The position numbers and the translations under genes were made by a program. Shown one piece after another: positions 1 through 10,393 of a DNA stretch of 54,767 nucleotides (positions within the stretch are counted from its first letter, which is position 1; every line of letters starts with the position of its first letter). Source of the stretch: an uncultured Lachnospiraceae bacterium (GTDB lineage: Bacteria > Bacillota > Clostridia > Lachnospirales > Lachnospiraceae); contig CANTEW010000014.1 of the NCBI GenBank assembly GCA_947652925.1, positions 1 to 54,767 of the forward strand. Reading direction: 5' to 3'. The notes beneath the pieces were generated by a model. It ran no database searches. It saw only the letters and a list, made by a program, of their open reading frames with translations, and had not been told where the DNA came from.

Positions 1-25
1 ACCAAAGGAAAAGGAGAAGTGTAGT

Positions 26-1315
26 ATGATGAAGAAAAAAGTAATTGCTACAGCGCTTGTGGCGGCCATGCTGGTGGGCATCACCACAGAGCTTGCCGGA
101 TGCGGCTCGGATTCCGAAACAGCAGACGGAAAGACCCGTATCAGCATCCTTCAATACAAGCCGGAAGCGGTAAAAGCTTTCGAAAAGATGCAAGAGGAAT
201 TCAATGCCACCCATGATGATATCTATCTGACCATTGAATCTCCCAACGATGCCATGACCGTATTGAAAACACGTTTGATCAAAGAAGATGCCCCCGATAT
301 CATCGGGATCGGAGGCGATGTGAACTATTCAAATTTCCTTGATGCAGAGATCCTCATGGACATCTCTGATCTCGAAAGCATCTCCCAGGTAAAACAGTCC
401 TATCTGGACATCGCCAAAAACCTGGAATTCGTACCGATGGACGGCATTTACGGAGTCCCCTATGTGGCCAACGCAGCCGGCGTCCTGTACAACCGGGAGA
501 TGTTTGAAGAAAACGGTTGGGAGATCCCCACAACATGGGATGCGTTCATCGAACTGTGCGACACCATCCAGGCCTCCGGACAGCAGCCGCTGTACTTCGG
601 GTTCAAAGATGTGTGGACCTGCCTGGCTCCCTGGAACGCTCTGGCTGTAGACCTGGCTCCGGCCGATGTATGTCAGCAGGTGAACAAAGGGCAGACCAGA
701 TTTGCCGACGAATACACAGAAGTGGCAGAAAAGATGCTGGAGCTCCTGCCCTATGCACAGGATGACCCCTTCGCATACAACTATAACGACGCATGTACCG
801 CCTTTGCCAACGGGGGATCCGCCATGTACTGCATCGGCAGTTACGCCGTACCCCAGATCCAATCCGTCAATCCGGATATGGACATCGACTCTTTCGTCAT
901 GCCGGGGAGCAACAATGAGGAAGAGAATGTCTTGAACTCCGGTATCGACCTGCAGTTCTGTGTCACCACTGACTGCAAGGACAAAGAAGCTGCCTATGAA
1001 GTACTGGATTTCCTCATGCAGGACTCTACCATCCAGACATATCTGGACGATCAGAACGCTGTCCCCTGTAAAGACAAGGAATTCACGCTGCCATCCAGTC
1101 TGGACGGCATGACCGCCCACATCCAGGAAGGCAGGATGTCCGATTACCAGGATCACTATTATCCTGCTGAGATGAGCGTGGACGCCCAGATCCAGACTTT
1201 CCTGCTGAACAAAGACGTAGGCGCTTTCCTGGACAGATTTGATACCGACTGGACCCGATATAACCGTGACATCATCCGCAAAGTACAGGAATATGAAGAA
1301 AAGGGAGGGAAATGA
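26..1315 (+). CDS. Extracellular solute-binding lipoprotein of a sugar ABC importer
   Basis: This is the substrate-binding lipoprotein of a carbohydrate ABC importer (family 1 solute-binding protein fold), expected to sit on the outer face of the membrane and deliver sugar to the two permeases encoded just downstream. A lipoprotein signal is clear: a Lys-rich start, a hydrophobic stretch, then a lipobox ending LAGC with the lipidated Cys at residue 26. The mature protein starts with a Ser/Asp/Thr-rich linker and continues with a typical two-lobe binding protein sequence (about 400 residues, normal for the family). An AGGAGA ribosome site about nine bases upstream supports the ATG at 26; the next ATG (29) is also possible. 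Its TGA lies next to the first permease start, so it is translationally linked. The alpha-galactosidase downstream suggests raffinose- or melibiose-like substrates; this is inference from context. No ATPase gene is present here, so a shared MsmK-type ATPase encoded elsewhere is likely. Confidence 0.93.
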   Translation: MMKKKVIATALVAAMLVGITTELAGCGSDSETADGKTRISILQYKPEAVKAFEKMQEEFNATHDDIYLTIESPNDAMTVLKTRLIKEDAPDIIGIGGDVNYSNFLDAEILMDISDLESISQVKQSYLDIAKNLEFVPMDGIYGVPYVANAAGVLYNREMFEENGWEIPTTWDAFIELCDTIQASGQQPLYFGFKDVWTCLAPWNALAVDLAPADVCQQVNKGQTRFADEYTEVAEKMLELLPYAQDDPFAYNYNDACTAFANGGSAMYCIGSYAVPQIQSVNPDMDIDSFVMPGSNNEEENVLNSGIDLQFCVTTDCKDKEAAYEVLDFLMQDSTIQTYLDDQNAVPCKDKEFTLPSSLDGMTAHIQEGRMSDYQDHYYPAEMSVDAQIQTFLLNKDVGAFLDRFDTDWTRYNRDIIRKVQEYEEKGGK

Positions 1316-1317
1316 TC

Positions 1318-2187
1318 ATGAAAAAACTGACCAGAAACCAGACTTTTATGCTTATCACAGTCCCGGTACTGGCGCTGTTCTTTTGTTTCAACACACTGCC
1401 CCTGATCAAGGGTCTGATCTACAGCTTCACCAATTTCCGCGGATTCGGGAACTACGAATGGGTGGGCCTGCGCAACTATGCCGATCTGTTCACAGACAGC
1501 CGCGTGGGAAGATCTTACCTGTTCACATTTAAGTTTGCTATCCTTGCTACCATCGTCACCAATGTGATCTCTCTTCTGCTGGCCATGGGGCTGAACAGCC
1601 GTATCCGGGCAAAGAGCGCGCTGCGCGGCGTATACTTCGTACCCAGGATCTTAGGCGGCCTGGTCGTAGGTTATATCTTTGGATATTTCTTCACGTACAT
1701 CCTGCCCGCGATCGGACAGTCCATGGGGAGCGACGCTCTAGGTTCCAGCATGCTCTCCAACACAAAGACAGCCTGGATCGCCATCGTGATCGTTGCCGCC
1801 TGGCAGTCCATCGCTCAGACGACCCTGATCTACATATCCGGTCTGCAGACCGTACCGGAAGATGTATATGAGGCAGGAGCGATCGACGGCGCCACCGGAT
1901 GGAAGAAGTTCAAAGAACTGACTTTCCCCATGATCATCCCGTTCTTCAGCATCAACATGGTCTTAAGTACCAAGGATTTCCTGATGGTCTTCGACCAGAT
2001 CATGGCGTTGACCAAAGGCGGTCCGGCACAGAGTACAGAATCCATCTCCTACCTGATCTACAACAATGGTATGGGCGGCGGACAATTCGGTTTCCAGAGC
2101 GCCAACGCCGTGCTGTTCTTCGTAGTGATCGTAGCCATCTCTGTATTCCAGCTTAACTTTACAGGAAAGAAGGAGGAGCAGTTATAA
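1318..2187 (+). CDS. Sugar ABC transporter permease, MalF/UgpA type
   Basis: First of two membrane permeases of the sugar importer. It has about six hydrophobic segments and, in the loop near residues 183-205, the EAA motif that contacts the ATPase (EAGAIDGATGWKKF then P). Length (289 residues) fits the UgpA-like permeases of oligosaccharide systems, which lack the extra N-terminal part of E. coli MalF. Two ATGs are possible: 1312, which overlaps the lipoprotein stop, lies only three bases from the GGGAGG ribosome site, whereas 1318 lies nine bases away and is preferred. The second permease follows with a one-base overlap (TAATG), so the two should be made in equal amounts. Confidence 0.93.
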   Translation: MKKLTRNQTFMLITVPVLALFFCFNTLPLIKGLIYSFTNFRGFGNYEWVGLRNYADLFTDSRVGRSYLFTFKFAILATIVTNVISLLLAMGLNSRIRAKSALRGVYFVPRILGGLVVGYIFGYFFTYILPAIGQSMGSDALGSSMLSNTKTAWIAIVIVAAWQSIAQTTLIYISGLQTVPEDVYEAGAIDGATGWKKFKELTFPMIIPFFSINMVLSTKDFLMVFDQIMALTKGGPAQSTESISYLIYNNGMGGGQFGFQSANAVLFFVVIVAISVFQLNFTGKKEEQL

Positions 2188-3035
2188 TGAAAAAGAAAAA
2201 TAGAGTCGCAGCGGAAACGAACTGGCCGCTTACCATTTTATTGATCCTCGGCTGCGTGACGGTCATCTTTCCCCTTTACATGGCGATCGTCATCGCATTC
2301 AAAAAACCTTCGGAAATGACCAACGACATCGCGGGGGCTTTGAGCCTTCCCAAGAGCTGGAGCCTGGAAAACTTCGCGGAAGCCATGCGGGTGACCGACT
2401 TCTGGCATTCCCTGGGATACAGCCTCCTGATCACGGTCGTCACTGTAGTCCTGGCGATCTTGATCCACTCACTGGCAGGTTACGCCATCGGCAGATCCAA
2501 GATGGGGAGCAGATTTTACAATTTCTCTTATCTGTACATCGTGAGCGGTATGTTCGTACCTTTTGCGATCCTGATGATGCCCCTGGTAAAACAGACGGCG
2601 CAGCTGCACATTGACAACTGGGTGGGCGTGATCTTGTGCTATCTGGTGTTCTATATGCCCATGAACGTGATGCTCTACACCGGATATCTGAAAAACATCC
2701 CCATCGCGCTGGAGGAAGCCGCCACCGTGGACGGCGCCAGCACATGGACCACCTACTGGAAGATCATCTTCCCGATCATGAAACCCATGCACGCCACCGT
2801 CGCTGTACTGACGGCCCTGGGGACCTGGAACGACGTCATGACCCCTCTGGTCATCATGTCCGGCACGGGCGCCAATACGCTGCCCCTGACACAGCTGACA
2901 TTCCAGACACAGTTCGGGACCAACTATAATCTGGCCTTCGCATCTTACCTGCTGGCTCTGGTCCCCATCCTCATCTTCTATCTGGTCTGCCAGAAACAGA
3001 TCATCAACGGTGTTGTAAACGGCGCTGTAAAATGA
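2187..3035 (+). CDS. Sugar ABC transporter permease, MalG/UgpE type
   Basis: Second permease of the importer. It is 282 residues with about six membrane segments, and carries the EAA loop near residue 175 (EEAATVDGASTWTTYWKI followed by a Pro). An AAGGAGGAG ribosome site lies eight bases before the ATG, which overlaps the previous stop as TAATG. The gene is followed by a perfect 13-bp hairpin without a U-run and then by the alpha-galactosidase gene 79 bases on, so the transport genes and the enzyme probably share a transcript. Confidence 0.93.
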   Translation: MKKKNRVAAETNWPLTILLILGCVTVIFPLYMAIVIAFKKPSEMTNDIAGALSLPKSWSLENFAEAMRVTDFWHSLGYSLLITVVTVVLAILIHSLAGYAIGRSKMGSRFYNFSYLYIVSGMFVPFAILMMPLVKQTAQLHIDNWVGVILCYLVFYMPMNVMLYTGYLKNIPIALEEAATVDGASTWTTYWKIIFPIMKPMHATVAVLTALGTWNDVMTPLVIMSGTGANTLPLTQLTFQTQFGTNYNLAFASYLLALVPILIFYLVCQKQIINGVVNGAVK

Positions 3036-3046
3036 TATGATGTAGA

Positions 3047-3077
3047 AATGCCAAAAGTCTCCAGGACTTTTGGCATT
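3047..3077 (+). promoter_or_regulatory. Intercistronic hairpin between permease and alpha-galactosidase genes
   Basis: Perfect inverted repeat: 13-bp arms 3047-3059 and 3065-3077 around a 5-base loop (TCCAG). It is not followed by a T-run, so it is unlikely to be an efficient intrinsic terminator. Such structures between transporter and enzyme genes often act as RNA-stability or processing sites (inference). Confidence 0.6.
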
Positions 3078-3114
3078 CTGACACAAAAATACAATATGAT
3101 GTGAGGAAGTTTTT

Positions 3115-5313
3115 ATGGCAATCTTATCCAACGAGACAAAATCCATTTTTACATTGCAGACAGACCACAGCATGTATCAGATGAAAGTGGATGCCTATGG
3201 GGTCCTGCTCCACACGTATTATGGCGAAAAAGGGACTCCCTTCGATCTTTCTTATCTGATCACCTATGCTGACCATGGATTTTCCGGCAATCCTTACGAA
3301 GCCGGGGATGAGCGCACCTATTCTCTGGACGCCCTTCCCCAGGAATACCCTGTCTATGGGAGCGGCGATTACCGTGCCAGCGCGCTGAAAGTCCGCTACC
3401 CAGACGGCTCCCATGCCTGTGAGCTACGTTATGTAAAACACCAACTCCAGAAAGGGAAATATGCATTGCCCGGCCTTCCCGCTGTCTACGCCGAGAAAGA
3501 TACCCCGGCTGATACCCTGATCATCACATTGGAAGATACACGAAAGTCTTTCTATGTCCACCTCTATTACGGTGTCCTGGAAGACTTGGATCTGATCACA
3601 CGCAGCGTGTGCATCGAAAACCACGGAGAAGCCCCCCTGTACCTGGAGCAAGTCCTCAGCACCTGCATAGACTTCCAGCACGGGGAGTACCATCTCCACA
3701 CCTTTTACGGACGTCACATGAAGGAAAGGACCCACCAGCGTATCCCTGTCAGCCATGGCATCCATTCCGTCGGGAGCAGCCGGGGCGCTTCTAGCCATCA
3801 GCACAACCCATTCATCCTCCTCACCAGCCCTCAGGCGACAGAAGATCATGGAGAATGTTATGGTCTCTCTTTCCTCTACAGCGGCGACTTCCTGGCGCTG
3901 GGGAGCAAAGACCAGTTCAGCCAGACCAGGATCTTGATGGGTATCCATCCGGATAATTTCTGCTACCGCCTGGATACAGGGGAACGGTTCTATGCCCCTG
4001 AGACAGCCATGGCCTACACCAGCCATGGGATGGCAGCCCTCTCCCAGATCTATCACAGAGCATACAGGCATGATCTCTGCCGTGGTAGATACAAGACCGC
4101 CAGACGTCCGGTACTCCTCAACAGCTGGGAGAGCGTATACATGGATTTTGACGGAAAAAAACTGGTCGAGATGGCCAAAGACGCCGCCGATCTAGGCATT
4201 GAACTCTTCGTGATGGACGACGGCTGGTTTGGCAAACGCGACAGGGATGTGTCCGGATTGGGCGACTGGCACGTCAATGAAGAAAAACTGGGCTGCGGAC
4301 TGAAAGGATTATCCGATGAGATCCATAAACTGGGGCTGCAGTTCGGCATCTGGTTTGAACCGGAATGCATCAATGAGGACAGCGATCTGTACCGGAAACA
4401 TCCCGATTGGGTATTGAAAGTCCCTGGAAAAGCCCCTGTACGGGGACGTTATCAACTGGTACTGGATTTTTCCCGGGAAGACGTACGGGCATATATCCTT
4501 AAACAGATCTGCCAGGTGCTGGATTCCGCCAGGATCGAATACGTAAAATGGGACTTTAACCGGAGTATCTCGGATATATACAGTGCGCTCCTCCCGCCCG
4601 AAAGACAGGGAGAAGTCGCCCACCGCTATATCCTGGGTCTGTATGATATGCTGGAAAAGCTCACGGCCCGCTATCCAGATCTTCTCCTGGAGGGCTGCAG
4701 CGGCGGCGGCGGACGTTTTGATGCAGGTATGCTCTATTACACGCCCCAGATATGGTGCAGCGATAATACCGATGCCATAGACCGCCTGTCCATCCAGTAC
4801 GGCACATCTTTCGGCTATCCCGTCAGCACCATAGGAGCCCATGTCTCCCACTGCCCCAACGACCAGACGGGCAGGATCACACCTCTGGAGACGAGAGCTA
4901 CTGTGGCCATGGCCGGCACATTCGGTTACGAATTGGACACCAACGAGATCACAGAAGAGGAAAGACCGGTCATCCAGCAGCAGATCCAAGAATTCAAGAA
5001 ATATTATGACCTGATCCAGGACGGCCTCTATTACCGCCTGACCGATCCGGACAGATATCCTGCCTGCCACTGCTGGGAATTCGTAAAGCCTGACCACAGT
5101 GAAGCGCTCCTGTGTATCGTAGCGCTGCAGATACAGCCCAATACAGTCAGATCTTGTATCCGTCTAAAAGGTCTGTCCCCGGATAAGATCTATATGATAG
5201 AGGGAAGAGCATATCCCGGTTCCGCGCTCATGAACGGCGGATATCTGATCCCCAATGCCACGTCAGAATATGAAAGTTTCCGCATCCATATCATAGAAAA
5301 AAACAGGGAATGA
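3115..5313 (+). CDS. aga: Alpha-galactosidase, glycoside hydrolase family 36
   Basis: Cleaves alpha-1,6-linked galactose from melibiose, raffinose and stachyose; no signal peptide is seen, so it acts in the cytoplasm on sugars brought in by the upstream importer. At 732 residues it has the usual GH36 size: an N-terminal beta-sandwich of about 300 residues, the central TIM barrel, and a C-terminal beta domain. Catalytic motifs are intact: the nucleophile is Asp480 in KWDFNR and the acid/base is Asp550 in CSDNTDAIDR, almost the same numbering as in Geobacillus AgaB (478 and 548). Other family motifs are FVMDDGWFG and GIWFEPE. The ribosome site GAGGAAG precedes the ATG. The TGA stop lies inside the loop of a terminator hairpin shared with the convergent leuD. 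Confidence 0.95.
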   Translation: MAILSNETKSIFTLQTDHSMYQMKVDAYGVLLHTYYGEKGTPFDLSYLITYADHGFSGNPYEAGDERTYSLDALPQEYPVYGSGDYRASALKVRYPDGSHACELRYVKHQLQKGKYALPGLPAVYAEKDTPADTLIITLEDTRKSFYVHLYYGVLEDLDLITRSVCIENHGEAPLYLEQVLSTCIDFQHGEYHLHTFYGRHMKERTHQRIPVSHGIHSVGSSRGASSHQHNPFILLTSPQATEDHGECYGLSFLYSGDFLALGSKDQFSQTRILMGIHPDNFCYRLDTGERFYAPETAMAYTSHGMAALSQIYHRAYRHDLCRGRYKTARRPVLLNSWESVYMDFDGKKLVEMAKDAADLGIELFVMDDGWFGKRDRDVSGLGDWHVNEEKLGCGLKGLSDEIHKLGLQFGIWFEPECINEDSDLYRKHPDWVLKVPGKAPVRGRYQLVLDFSREDVRAYILKQICQVLDSARIEYVKWDFNRSISDIYSALLPPERQGEVAHRYILGLYDMLEKLTARYPDLLLEGCSGGGGRFDAGMLYYTPQIWCSDNTDAIDRLSIQYGTSFGYPVSTIGAHVSHCPNDQTGRITPLETRATVAMAGTFGYELDTNEITEEERPVIQQQIQEFKKYYDLIQDGLYYRLTDPDRYPACHCWEFVKPDHSEALLCIVALQIQPNTVRSCIRLKGLSPDKIYMIEGRAYPGSALMNGGYLIPNATSEYESFRIHIIEKNRE

Positions 5314-5330
5314 CATCCCTGTTTTTTCTT
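5297..5330. terminator. Bidirectional intrinsic terminator between the galactosidase gene and leuD
   Basis: Stem ACAGGGA (5303-5309) pairs with TCCCTGT (5316-5322) around a 6-base loop, flanked by an A-run on the left and a T-run on the right, so it can stop transcription in both directions. The galactosidase stop codon (5311-5313) is within the loop. Confidence 0.85.
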
Positions 5331-5337
5331 TAAGCTC

Positions 5338-5823
5338 TTATCTTGTATTGATATAATTGACCAATCCACCCGCCTGGATGATCTTCTGCATAAAAGGCGG
5401 GAACGCCTGCCCCTGGAATTCGGTGCCCTTTGTACGGTCATAGATCTTACCACTGTCAAAATCCACTTCCACCTGATCCCCATCTTCAATACCTTTGGCT
5501 GCCTCCGGGCACTCAATGATCGGCAGGCCGATGTTGATCGCATTCCGATAGAAGATCCTCGCAAAAGTCTCTGCAATGACACAGCTCACCCCAGACGCCT
5601 TGATAGAGATCGGCGCATGCTCTCTGGAAGATCCACAGCCAAAGTTTTTGTCCGCTACGATGATATCGCCTTTTTTGACTTTATTTACAAAATCCGGGTC
5701 GATATCCACCATGCAGTGAGCCGCCAACTCTGCCGGGTCGGAAGAGTTCAGGTATCTTGCGGGGATGATCACATCTGTATCCACATTGCTGCCATACTTA
5801 AATACTGTTCCGTTCGCTCTCAA
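5338..5823 (-). CDS. leuD: 3-isopropylmalate dehydratase small subunit
   Basis: Small subunit of isopropylmalate isomerase, which with LeuC converts 2-isopropylmalate to 3-isopropylmalate in leucine synthesis. The sequence has the swivelling aconitase-C fold of the short (about 160-residue) LeuD type, with [13 protein letters not shown] near the N terminus and the [10 protein letters not shown] substrate-binding loop around residue 60. Start choice: the GTG at 5829 is only two bases from the AGGAGG ribosome site, while the TTG at 5823 is eight bases away and gives the N terminus (M)[10 protein letters not shown], which matches how family members begin; TTG is therefore preferred. The gene follows leuC closely, with the ribosome site overlapping the leuC stop. 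Confidence 0.93.
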   Translation of the reverse strand: MRANGTVFKYGSNVDTDVIIPARYLNSSDPAELAAHCMVDIDPDFVNKVKKGDIIVADKNFGCGSSREHAPISIKASGVSCVIAETFARIFYRNAINIGLPIIECPEAAKGIEDGDQVEVDFDSGKIYDRTKGTEFQGQAFPPFMQKIIQAGGLVNYINTR

Positions 5824-5838
5824 CTTCACATCCTCCTA

Positions 5839-7104
5839 TCATCCTATCTCCGCAGGTGCAGATATCTTTCCCGTCACTGCGCTGGCTGCGGCGACTGCAG
5901 GGCCTGCCAGATACACCTCTGACTCCACATGCCCCATCCGTCCGACAAAATTCCGATTGGTGGTAGAGATACAACGCTCCCCTTCTGCCAGGATGCCCAT
6001 GTAACCGCCCAGACAGGGACCACAGGTAGGCGTACTCACCACTGCCCCTGCCTCGACAAAAGTTTTCACAAGCCCCTCTTCCACCGCCTGCAGATAGATA
6101 GCCTGGGTAGCCGGGATCACGATGCAGCGCACACCTTTTTTGACTTTACGCCCTTTTAGGATACTGGCCGCACAGCGCAGGTCTTCGATCCGTCCATTGG
6201 TACAGGAACCGATCACAGATTGATCGATCCGTATTTCTTCCTGGATCTGAGAGATCCCTTTCGTATTCTCCGGGAGATGGGGGAACGCCACCATAGGCTC
6301 CAATGCGCTCAGGTCGATGATATATTCCTGCTCATAGACAGCATCCTCATCCGCCTCGTAGACCGTATACTCTTTCTTTGAATGTTCTCTCATATAAGCC
6401 ACAGCCTTCTCATCCACTGGGAAGATACCATTCTTCCCCCCGGCTTCAATAGCCATATTCGCGATGGCAAAACGGTCGTCCATACTCAGGCTCGCCACGC
6501 CCTCCCCGGTAAATTCCATCGATCTGTACAGAGCGCCGTCCACCCCGATCTTGCCGATGATATATAAGATCACATCTTTGCCACTGACCCATGCAGGCAG
6601 GGAACCTTTCAGCACAAATCTCAGCGCCGACGGGACTTTGAACCATGCTCTCCCTGTCGCCATACCGGCGGCCATATCGGTACTCCCCACCCCTGTGGAA
6701 AATGCCCCCAGCGCACCATACGTACAAGTATGGGAATCCGCACCGATGATCACATCCCCGGCAACAGTCAGACCTTTCTCCGGAAGGAGCGCGTGTTCGA
6801 TGCCCATCTCGCCCACATCAAAAAAATTGGTGATCTGATGTCTATGGGCAAACTCCCGCACACATTTACAATGCTGTGCTGACTTGATATCTTTATTCGG
6901 TACAAAATGATCCATGACCAGAGCGATCTTATCCTTATCAAAAACAGTCTCCACTGTCATCTGATCCATCTCACGGATCGCCACTGGTGAGGTGATATCA
7001 TTTCCCAATACCAGATCCAGATCCGCTTCGATAAGCTGCCCTGCTTCCACAGAATCCAAGCCTGCATGGGCAGCAAGTATTTTTTGTGTCATCGTCATTC
7101 CCAT
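5839..7104 (-). CDS. leuC: 3-isopropylmalate dehydratase large subunit
   Basis: Catalytic large subunit of isopropylmalate isomerase, an aconitase-family [4Fe-4S] enzyme. The three cluster cysteines are visible: one in GSCTNGR (about residue 299) and two in CGPCLGG (about 360). At 421 residues it is the short LeuC/HacA-type subunit that partners a separate small subunit. A GAGGAGG ribosome site lies eight bases before the ATG at 7104; a GTG just before it (7107) and an ATG at 7098 are alternatives. Only 41 bases separate it from the chemoreceptor stop upstream and I see no promoter there, so leuCD is probably read from upstream. Confidence 0.95.
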   Translation of the reverse strand: MGMTMTQKILAAHAGLDSVEAGQLIEADLDLVLGNDITSPVAIREMDQMTVETVFDKDKIALVMDHFVPNKDIKSAQHCKCVREFAHRHQITNFFDVGEMGIEHALLPEKGLTVAGDVIIGADSHTCTYGALGAFSTGVGSTDMAAGMATGRAWFKVPSALRFVLKGSLPAWVSGKDVILYIIGKIGVDGALYRSMEFTGEGVASLSMDDRFAIANMAIEAGGKNGIFPVDEKAVAYMREHSKKEYTVYEADEDAVYEQEYIIDLSALEPMVAFPHLPENTKGISQIQEEIRIDQSVIGSCTNGRIEDLRCAASILKGRKVKKGVRCIVIPATQAIYLQAVEEGLVKTFVEAGAVVSTPTCGPCLGGYMGILAEGERCISTTNRNFVGRMGHVESEVYLAGPAVAAASAVTGKISAPAEIG

Positions 7105-7145
7105 CACATCTTCCTCCTCATCCCGAAAAGCAGTTCAAGAGACGC

Positions 7146-8852
7146 TTATTCCATATCCGCCGCCTGATAGCCCCCATCATTTTTCAATCTGAAACGTCCA
7201 ACAAACTCTTTCAGTATCTGTGCCTGGTCGGACAACTCCTCACTGGCTGCCGCACTCTGCTGTGCCGTAGCAGAATTGGTCTGTACCACACTTGAGATCT
7301 GATCCACACCTTCTGTCACCTGGGCGATCGCCTGTGCCTGCTCATTGGACGCAGTAGAAATCTTGCCTACGATCGTAGTGATATTCTGCGCGCCGTCCAC
7401 AGCTTTCAACAAGGCCTGCGCCGTATCTCCTGCTATGGAAGTCCCCCGTTCCACAGCCTGCAGTGAATTTTCGATCAGGACAGATGTATTCTGGCTGGCT
7501 TCCGCACTCTTGGATGCCAGGCTCCTCACTTCGTCTGCCACAACTGCGAACCCTTTGCCCGCGGTACCTGCCCTCGCTGCCTCCACCGCGGCATTCAGAG
7601 CCAGGATATTTGTCTGGAAAGCGATATCTTCTATGGTCTTGATGATCTTGCCGATCTCGCTGGAACTCCTGCTGATATCCTCCATGGCTTTGATCATCTC
7701 CTGCATCTTCTGGTTGCTGTCTTCCATCTCTTCGCCCACCTGGCTGGCCGCTTGGCTGGCCTGTTCCGCATTCTGGGCATTTTCCTTCACCTGGGATGAG
7801 ATCTCCGTCACAGTAGCCGCGAGTTCCTGGATGGAAGAAGCTTGTTCTGTCGCACCCTGTGAGAGCGCCTGGGATCCATCAGATACCTGTACCGAACCGG
7901 AAGCCACCTGATCCGCTGATTCATTTACATGCTGCAGCGTATCGCTCAGATTCGTATTGATCGTGCGCAGAGAAGCCAGGATAGCAGAAAAATCACCTAC
8001 ATAACGGTACTCTGCCGCTGTCTTCACGTCAAAATTACCAGCGGACATCTCTCCCAATAGATGAGCCTCATCAGAGATGATGACCTTCAGCGTATCCGCC
8101 AGCTTGCGTATGGTATTGGACAATACACCCAATTCATCTTTCGACTCATATTCGATCATAACATCCAGATGACCTTCCGCCATCTGGATAGCCGCACTCT
8201 CGATCTCCGAGATCGGCTTCTTCAGGCCTTTTGTTATGTAAGAGGACAAAAACAGCGTGATCACTACTGCGACCGTGGCGATCGCCAGGACCAGGATCTG
8301 CACTGTGACCTGGATATTCTCAGATGATCTAAAGGATGAGTCTGCGATCTCAGTCACCGTGTCCTGCAACTCCATGAGCTGCTGATTGATGTCGTCCAGT
8401 ATAGGGGCATAAGACGCGAAAAATATCCTCTTCGCCTCTGCATTCTGCTTCCTGTCCTCAAGATCTTCGATCTGATCCCAATACTCATTGGACTGCTCCA
8501 TCAGGGATTCCACCTGCTCCATAATGCTCTTGCCTTCCGGATAGATCTTCTGCAGCTCCGTTATCATACTCTCAACGGAAGTCAGCTGTTCATCCGCATC
8601 TGCCAGATAACTCTGGGTACTGGCAGTATCTTCCACATGCAGGCTTAGGGCGATGGACTTCATAGCCCTCTGCATCGCCCTGCGCATATCCATCGTCTTC
8701 ACATTGACCTGGTAATTCACTTTGTAAAATTCTTCAAGATTCCCACCCAATGTCCTCATGCTGAGCTGTGTGACTAGGATCGTGATCAGATACAACAAGA
8801 TGATCGTCCCAAATGTGATCAGTAGTTTTTTCCCGATTTTCAAGTTTTTCAT
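7146..8852 (-). CDS. Methyl-accepting chemotaxis protein
   Basis: Transmembrane chemoreceptor of 568 residues. Order: TM1 (about 9-30), an extracellular helical ligand domain of about 150 residues resembling the four-helix-bundle MCP sensor, TM2 (about 186-207), HAMP linker (about 208-260), then the cytoplasmic signalling domain. The kinase/CheW-binding hairpin is highly conserved ([21 protein letters not shown] near residue 410). The start has AAGGAGAAGGAC directly before ATG. It lies between a DUF4234 gene (40 bases) and leuC (41 bases) with the same orientation and no clear promoter on either side, so it seems to be part of the ilv-leu transcript. No other chemotaxis gene is in the window. 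Its ligand is unknown; a link to branched-chain amino acids is only suggested by position. Confidence 0.93.
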   Translation of the reverse strand: MKNLKIGKKLLITFGTIILLYLITILVTQLSMRTLGGNLEEFYKVNYQVNVKTMDMRRAMQRAMKSIALSLHVEDTASTQSYLADADEQLTSVESMITELQKIYPEGKSIMEQVESLMEQSNEYWDQIEDLEDRKQNAEAKRIFFASYAPILDDINQQLMELQDTVTEIADSSFRSSENIQVTVQILVLAIATVAVVITLFLSSYITKGLKKPISEIESAAIQMAEGHLDVMIEYESKDELGVLSNTIRKLADTLKVIISDEAHLLGEMSAGNFDVKTAAEYRYVGDFSAILASLRTINTNLSDTLQHVNESADQVASGSVQVSDGSQALSQGATEQASSIQELAATVTEISSQVKENAQNAEQASQAASQVGEEMEDSNQKMQEMIKAMEDISRSSSEIGKIIKTIEDIAFQTNILALNAAVEAARAGTAGKGFAVVADEVRSLASKSAEASQNTSVLIENSLQAVERGTSIAGDTAQALLKAVDGAQNITTIVGKISTASNEQAQAIAQVTEGVDQISSVVQTNSATAQQSAAASEELSDQAQILKEFVGRFRLKNDGGYQAADME

Positions 8853-8891
8853 GTCCTTCTCCTTGTTAATAAGCTATATTTATACCAAGAC

Positions 8892-9257
8892 CTAATATCC
8901 GCCTGGCCGAAAACCCGCATAATATTGATTCAGTTCATTCTGCGCTACTGCATTCACGACAATGGATAATCCAAGGATATACAACAAAAGATACAAAAGC
9001 CCCGAATTATCCGTATAACGTCCATACCTGGCATTGATCCGATCGATCCGCTGTCCCAGCTGATACGCCCAATAGATACCGTAGATACCGCAGGTGACAA
9101 GTGTCAGCACGAGTACCATCATCCCCTGGGTGCCGTCTTCACCGGCAACTTCCAGGGAATCATCATTCAAGACTACCATCCAGTACAGACCGAACAGACC
9201 ACAGGTGACCAATGTCAGTATCACATATATCGCCACATTCCTCACCTTAGGGATCAT
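8892..9257 (-). CDS. DUF4234 small membrane protein
   Basis: A 121-residue membrane protein of unknown function. It shows the repeated DUF4234 pattern twice: LVTCGLFGLYW near residue 15 and LVTCGIYGIYW near 52, each followed by a short polar stretch, then a third hydrophobic segment near the C terminus that ends in a Gly/Tyr-rich tail. An ATG at 9257 is preferred over the GTG at 9269, because GTGAGG then acts as the ribosome site and the GTG would overlap the ilvC stop. It is packed between ilvC and the chemoreceptor. The stop codon is TAG. Confidence 0.82.
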   Translation of the reverse strand: MIPKVRNVAIYVILTLVTCGLFGLYWMVVLNDDSLEVAGEDGTQGMMVLVLTLVTCGIYGIYWAYQLGQRIDRINARYGRYTDNSGLLYLLLYILGLSIVVNAVAQNELNQYYAGFRPGGY

Positions 9258-9268
9258 AAAAAACCTCA

Positions 9269-10282
9269 CTAATTATCTAACAATTTATTTTCTTCATTCC
9301 AGCTGTAGAGTTTACGGAGTTCCTGCCCCACCTGCTCCAGCTGATGGCCTGCCTCGATCCTGCGCTTCGCCATAAAACTAGGACATCCCACTTTATTCTC
9401 TGTGAGCCAATCACGCGCAAACTTGCCTTCCTGGATATCTTTCAGCACCTGACGCATAGCATCCTTGGTATCCTCTGTGATGATCTTCGGGCCCGTCAGA
9501 TAATCACCATATTCCGCCGTATTCGAGATCGAGTACCTCATACCCGAAAAACCGCTCTGGAAGATCAGATCCACGATCAGTTTCATCTCATGGATACACT
9601 CAAAATATGCACTCTCCGGTTCATACCCTGCTTCCACCAATACCTCAAACCCTGCTTTCATCAGAGCAGTCACACCGCCGCACAATACAGCCTGTTCGCC
9701 AAACAGATCCGTCTCGGTCTCTTCCCTGAATGTTGTCTGGAGCACCCCTGCCCTTGCGCCGCCGATCGCCAATGCATATGCCAGCGCCAGGTCATGGGCC
9801 TTGCCTGTATGATCTTGCTGCACCGCGATCAGACAGGGGACGCCTTTTCCTTCCTGGTACTGGCTCCTGACTGTATGGCCCGGTCCTTTGGGAGCGATCA
9901 TCGTGACATCTACATTTGCCGGAGGCTTGATCTGTCCGAAATGGATAGCAAAACCATGAGAGAACATCAGCATATTGCCCTCCTCCAGATTCGGTTCCAC
10001 AGACTCTTTGTACATAGCTGCCTGTTTTTCATCATTGATCAAGATCATGATGATGTCTGCTCTTTTAGCCGCTTCAGCTGCTGTGTACACTTTAAAACCC
10101 TGTTCCTCTGCACGTTTCCAGGATCTGCTCCCCTCGTACAGACCGATGATCACATCACAGCCAGATTCCTTTGCGTTCAATGCCTGTGCATGTCCCTGAC
10201 TGCCATAACCGATCACCGCTATGGTCTTCCCTTCCAAGAGAGAAAGGTTGCAATCCTCCTGATAATAAATCTTAGCTGCCAT
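9269..10282 (-). CDS. ilvC: Ketol-acid reductoisomerase
   Basis: Second common step of valine and isoleucine synthesis: NADPH- and Mg-dependent isomeroreduction of acetolactate or acetohydroxybutyrate. It is a class I (short) enzyme of 337 residues. The N-terminal Rossmann motif [12 protein letters not shown] is near residue 26, and the C-terminal knotted helical domain has the metal-binding acidic motif in [13 protein letters not shown] near residue 190. An AGGAGG ribosome site lies upstream of the ATG. It follows ilvN in the same orientation, 111 bases apart. Confidence 0.96.
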   Translation of the reverse strand: MAAKIYYQEDCNLSLLEGKTIAVIGYGSQGHAQALNAKESGCDVIIGLYEGSRSWKRAEEQGFKVYTAAEAAKRADIIMILINDEKQAAMYKESVEPNLEEGNMLMFSHGFAIHFGQIKPPANVDVTMIAPKGPGHTVRSQYQEGKGVPCLIAVQQDHTGKAHDLALAYALAIGGARAGVLQTTFREETETDLFGEQAVLCGGVTALMKAGFEVLVEAGYEPESAYFECIHEMKLIVDLIFQSGFSGMRYSISNTAEYGDYLTGPKIITEDTKDAMRQVLKDIQEGKFARDWLTENKVGCPSFMAKRRIEAGHQLEQVGQELRKLYSWNEENKLLDN

Positions 10283-10393
10283 TTGTACATTACCTCCTGC
10301 TTAAATTTTAGTTTCTAAAGATCTTATGTTTTTTCCGGATATTTTATTATAGATTTTATGATAATGTAGAACGTGAAAAAGAAGAATGATCAT

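Noticed and set aside
9344-10318. Long plus-strand open frame opposite ilvC
   Set aside because: It is antisense to an intact ilvC, with a composition that mirrors it and no conserved motif.
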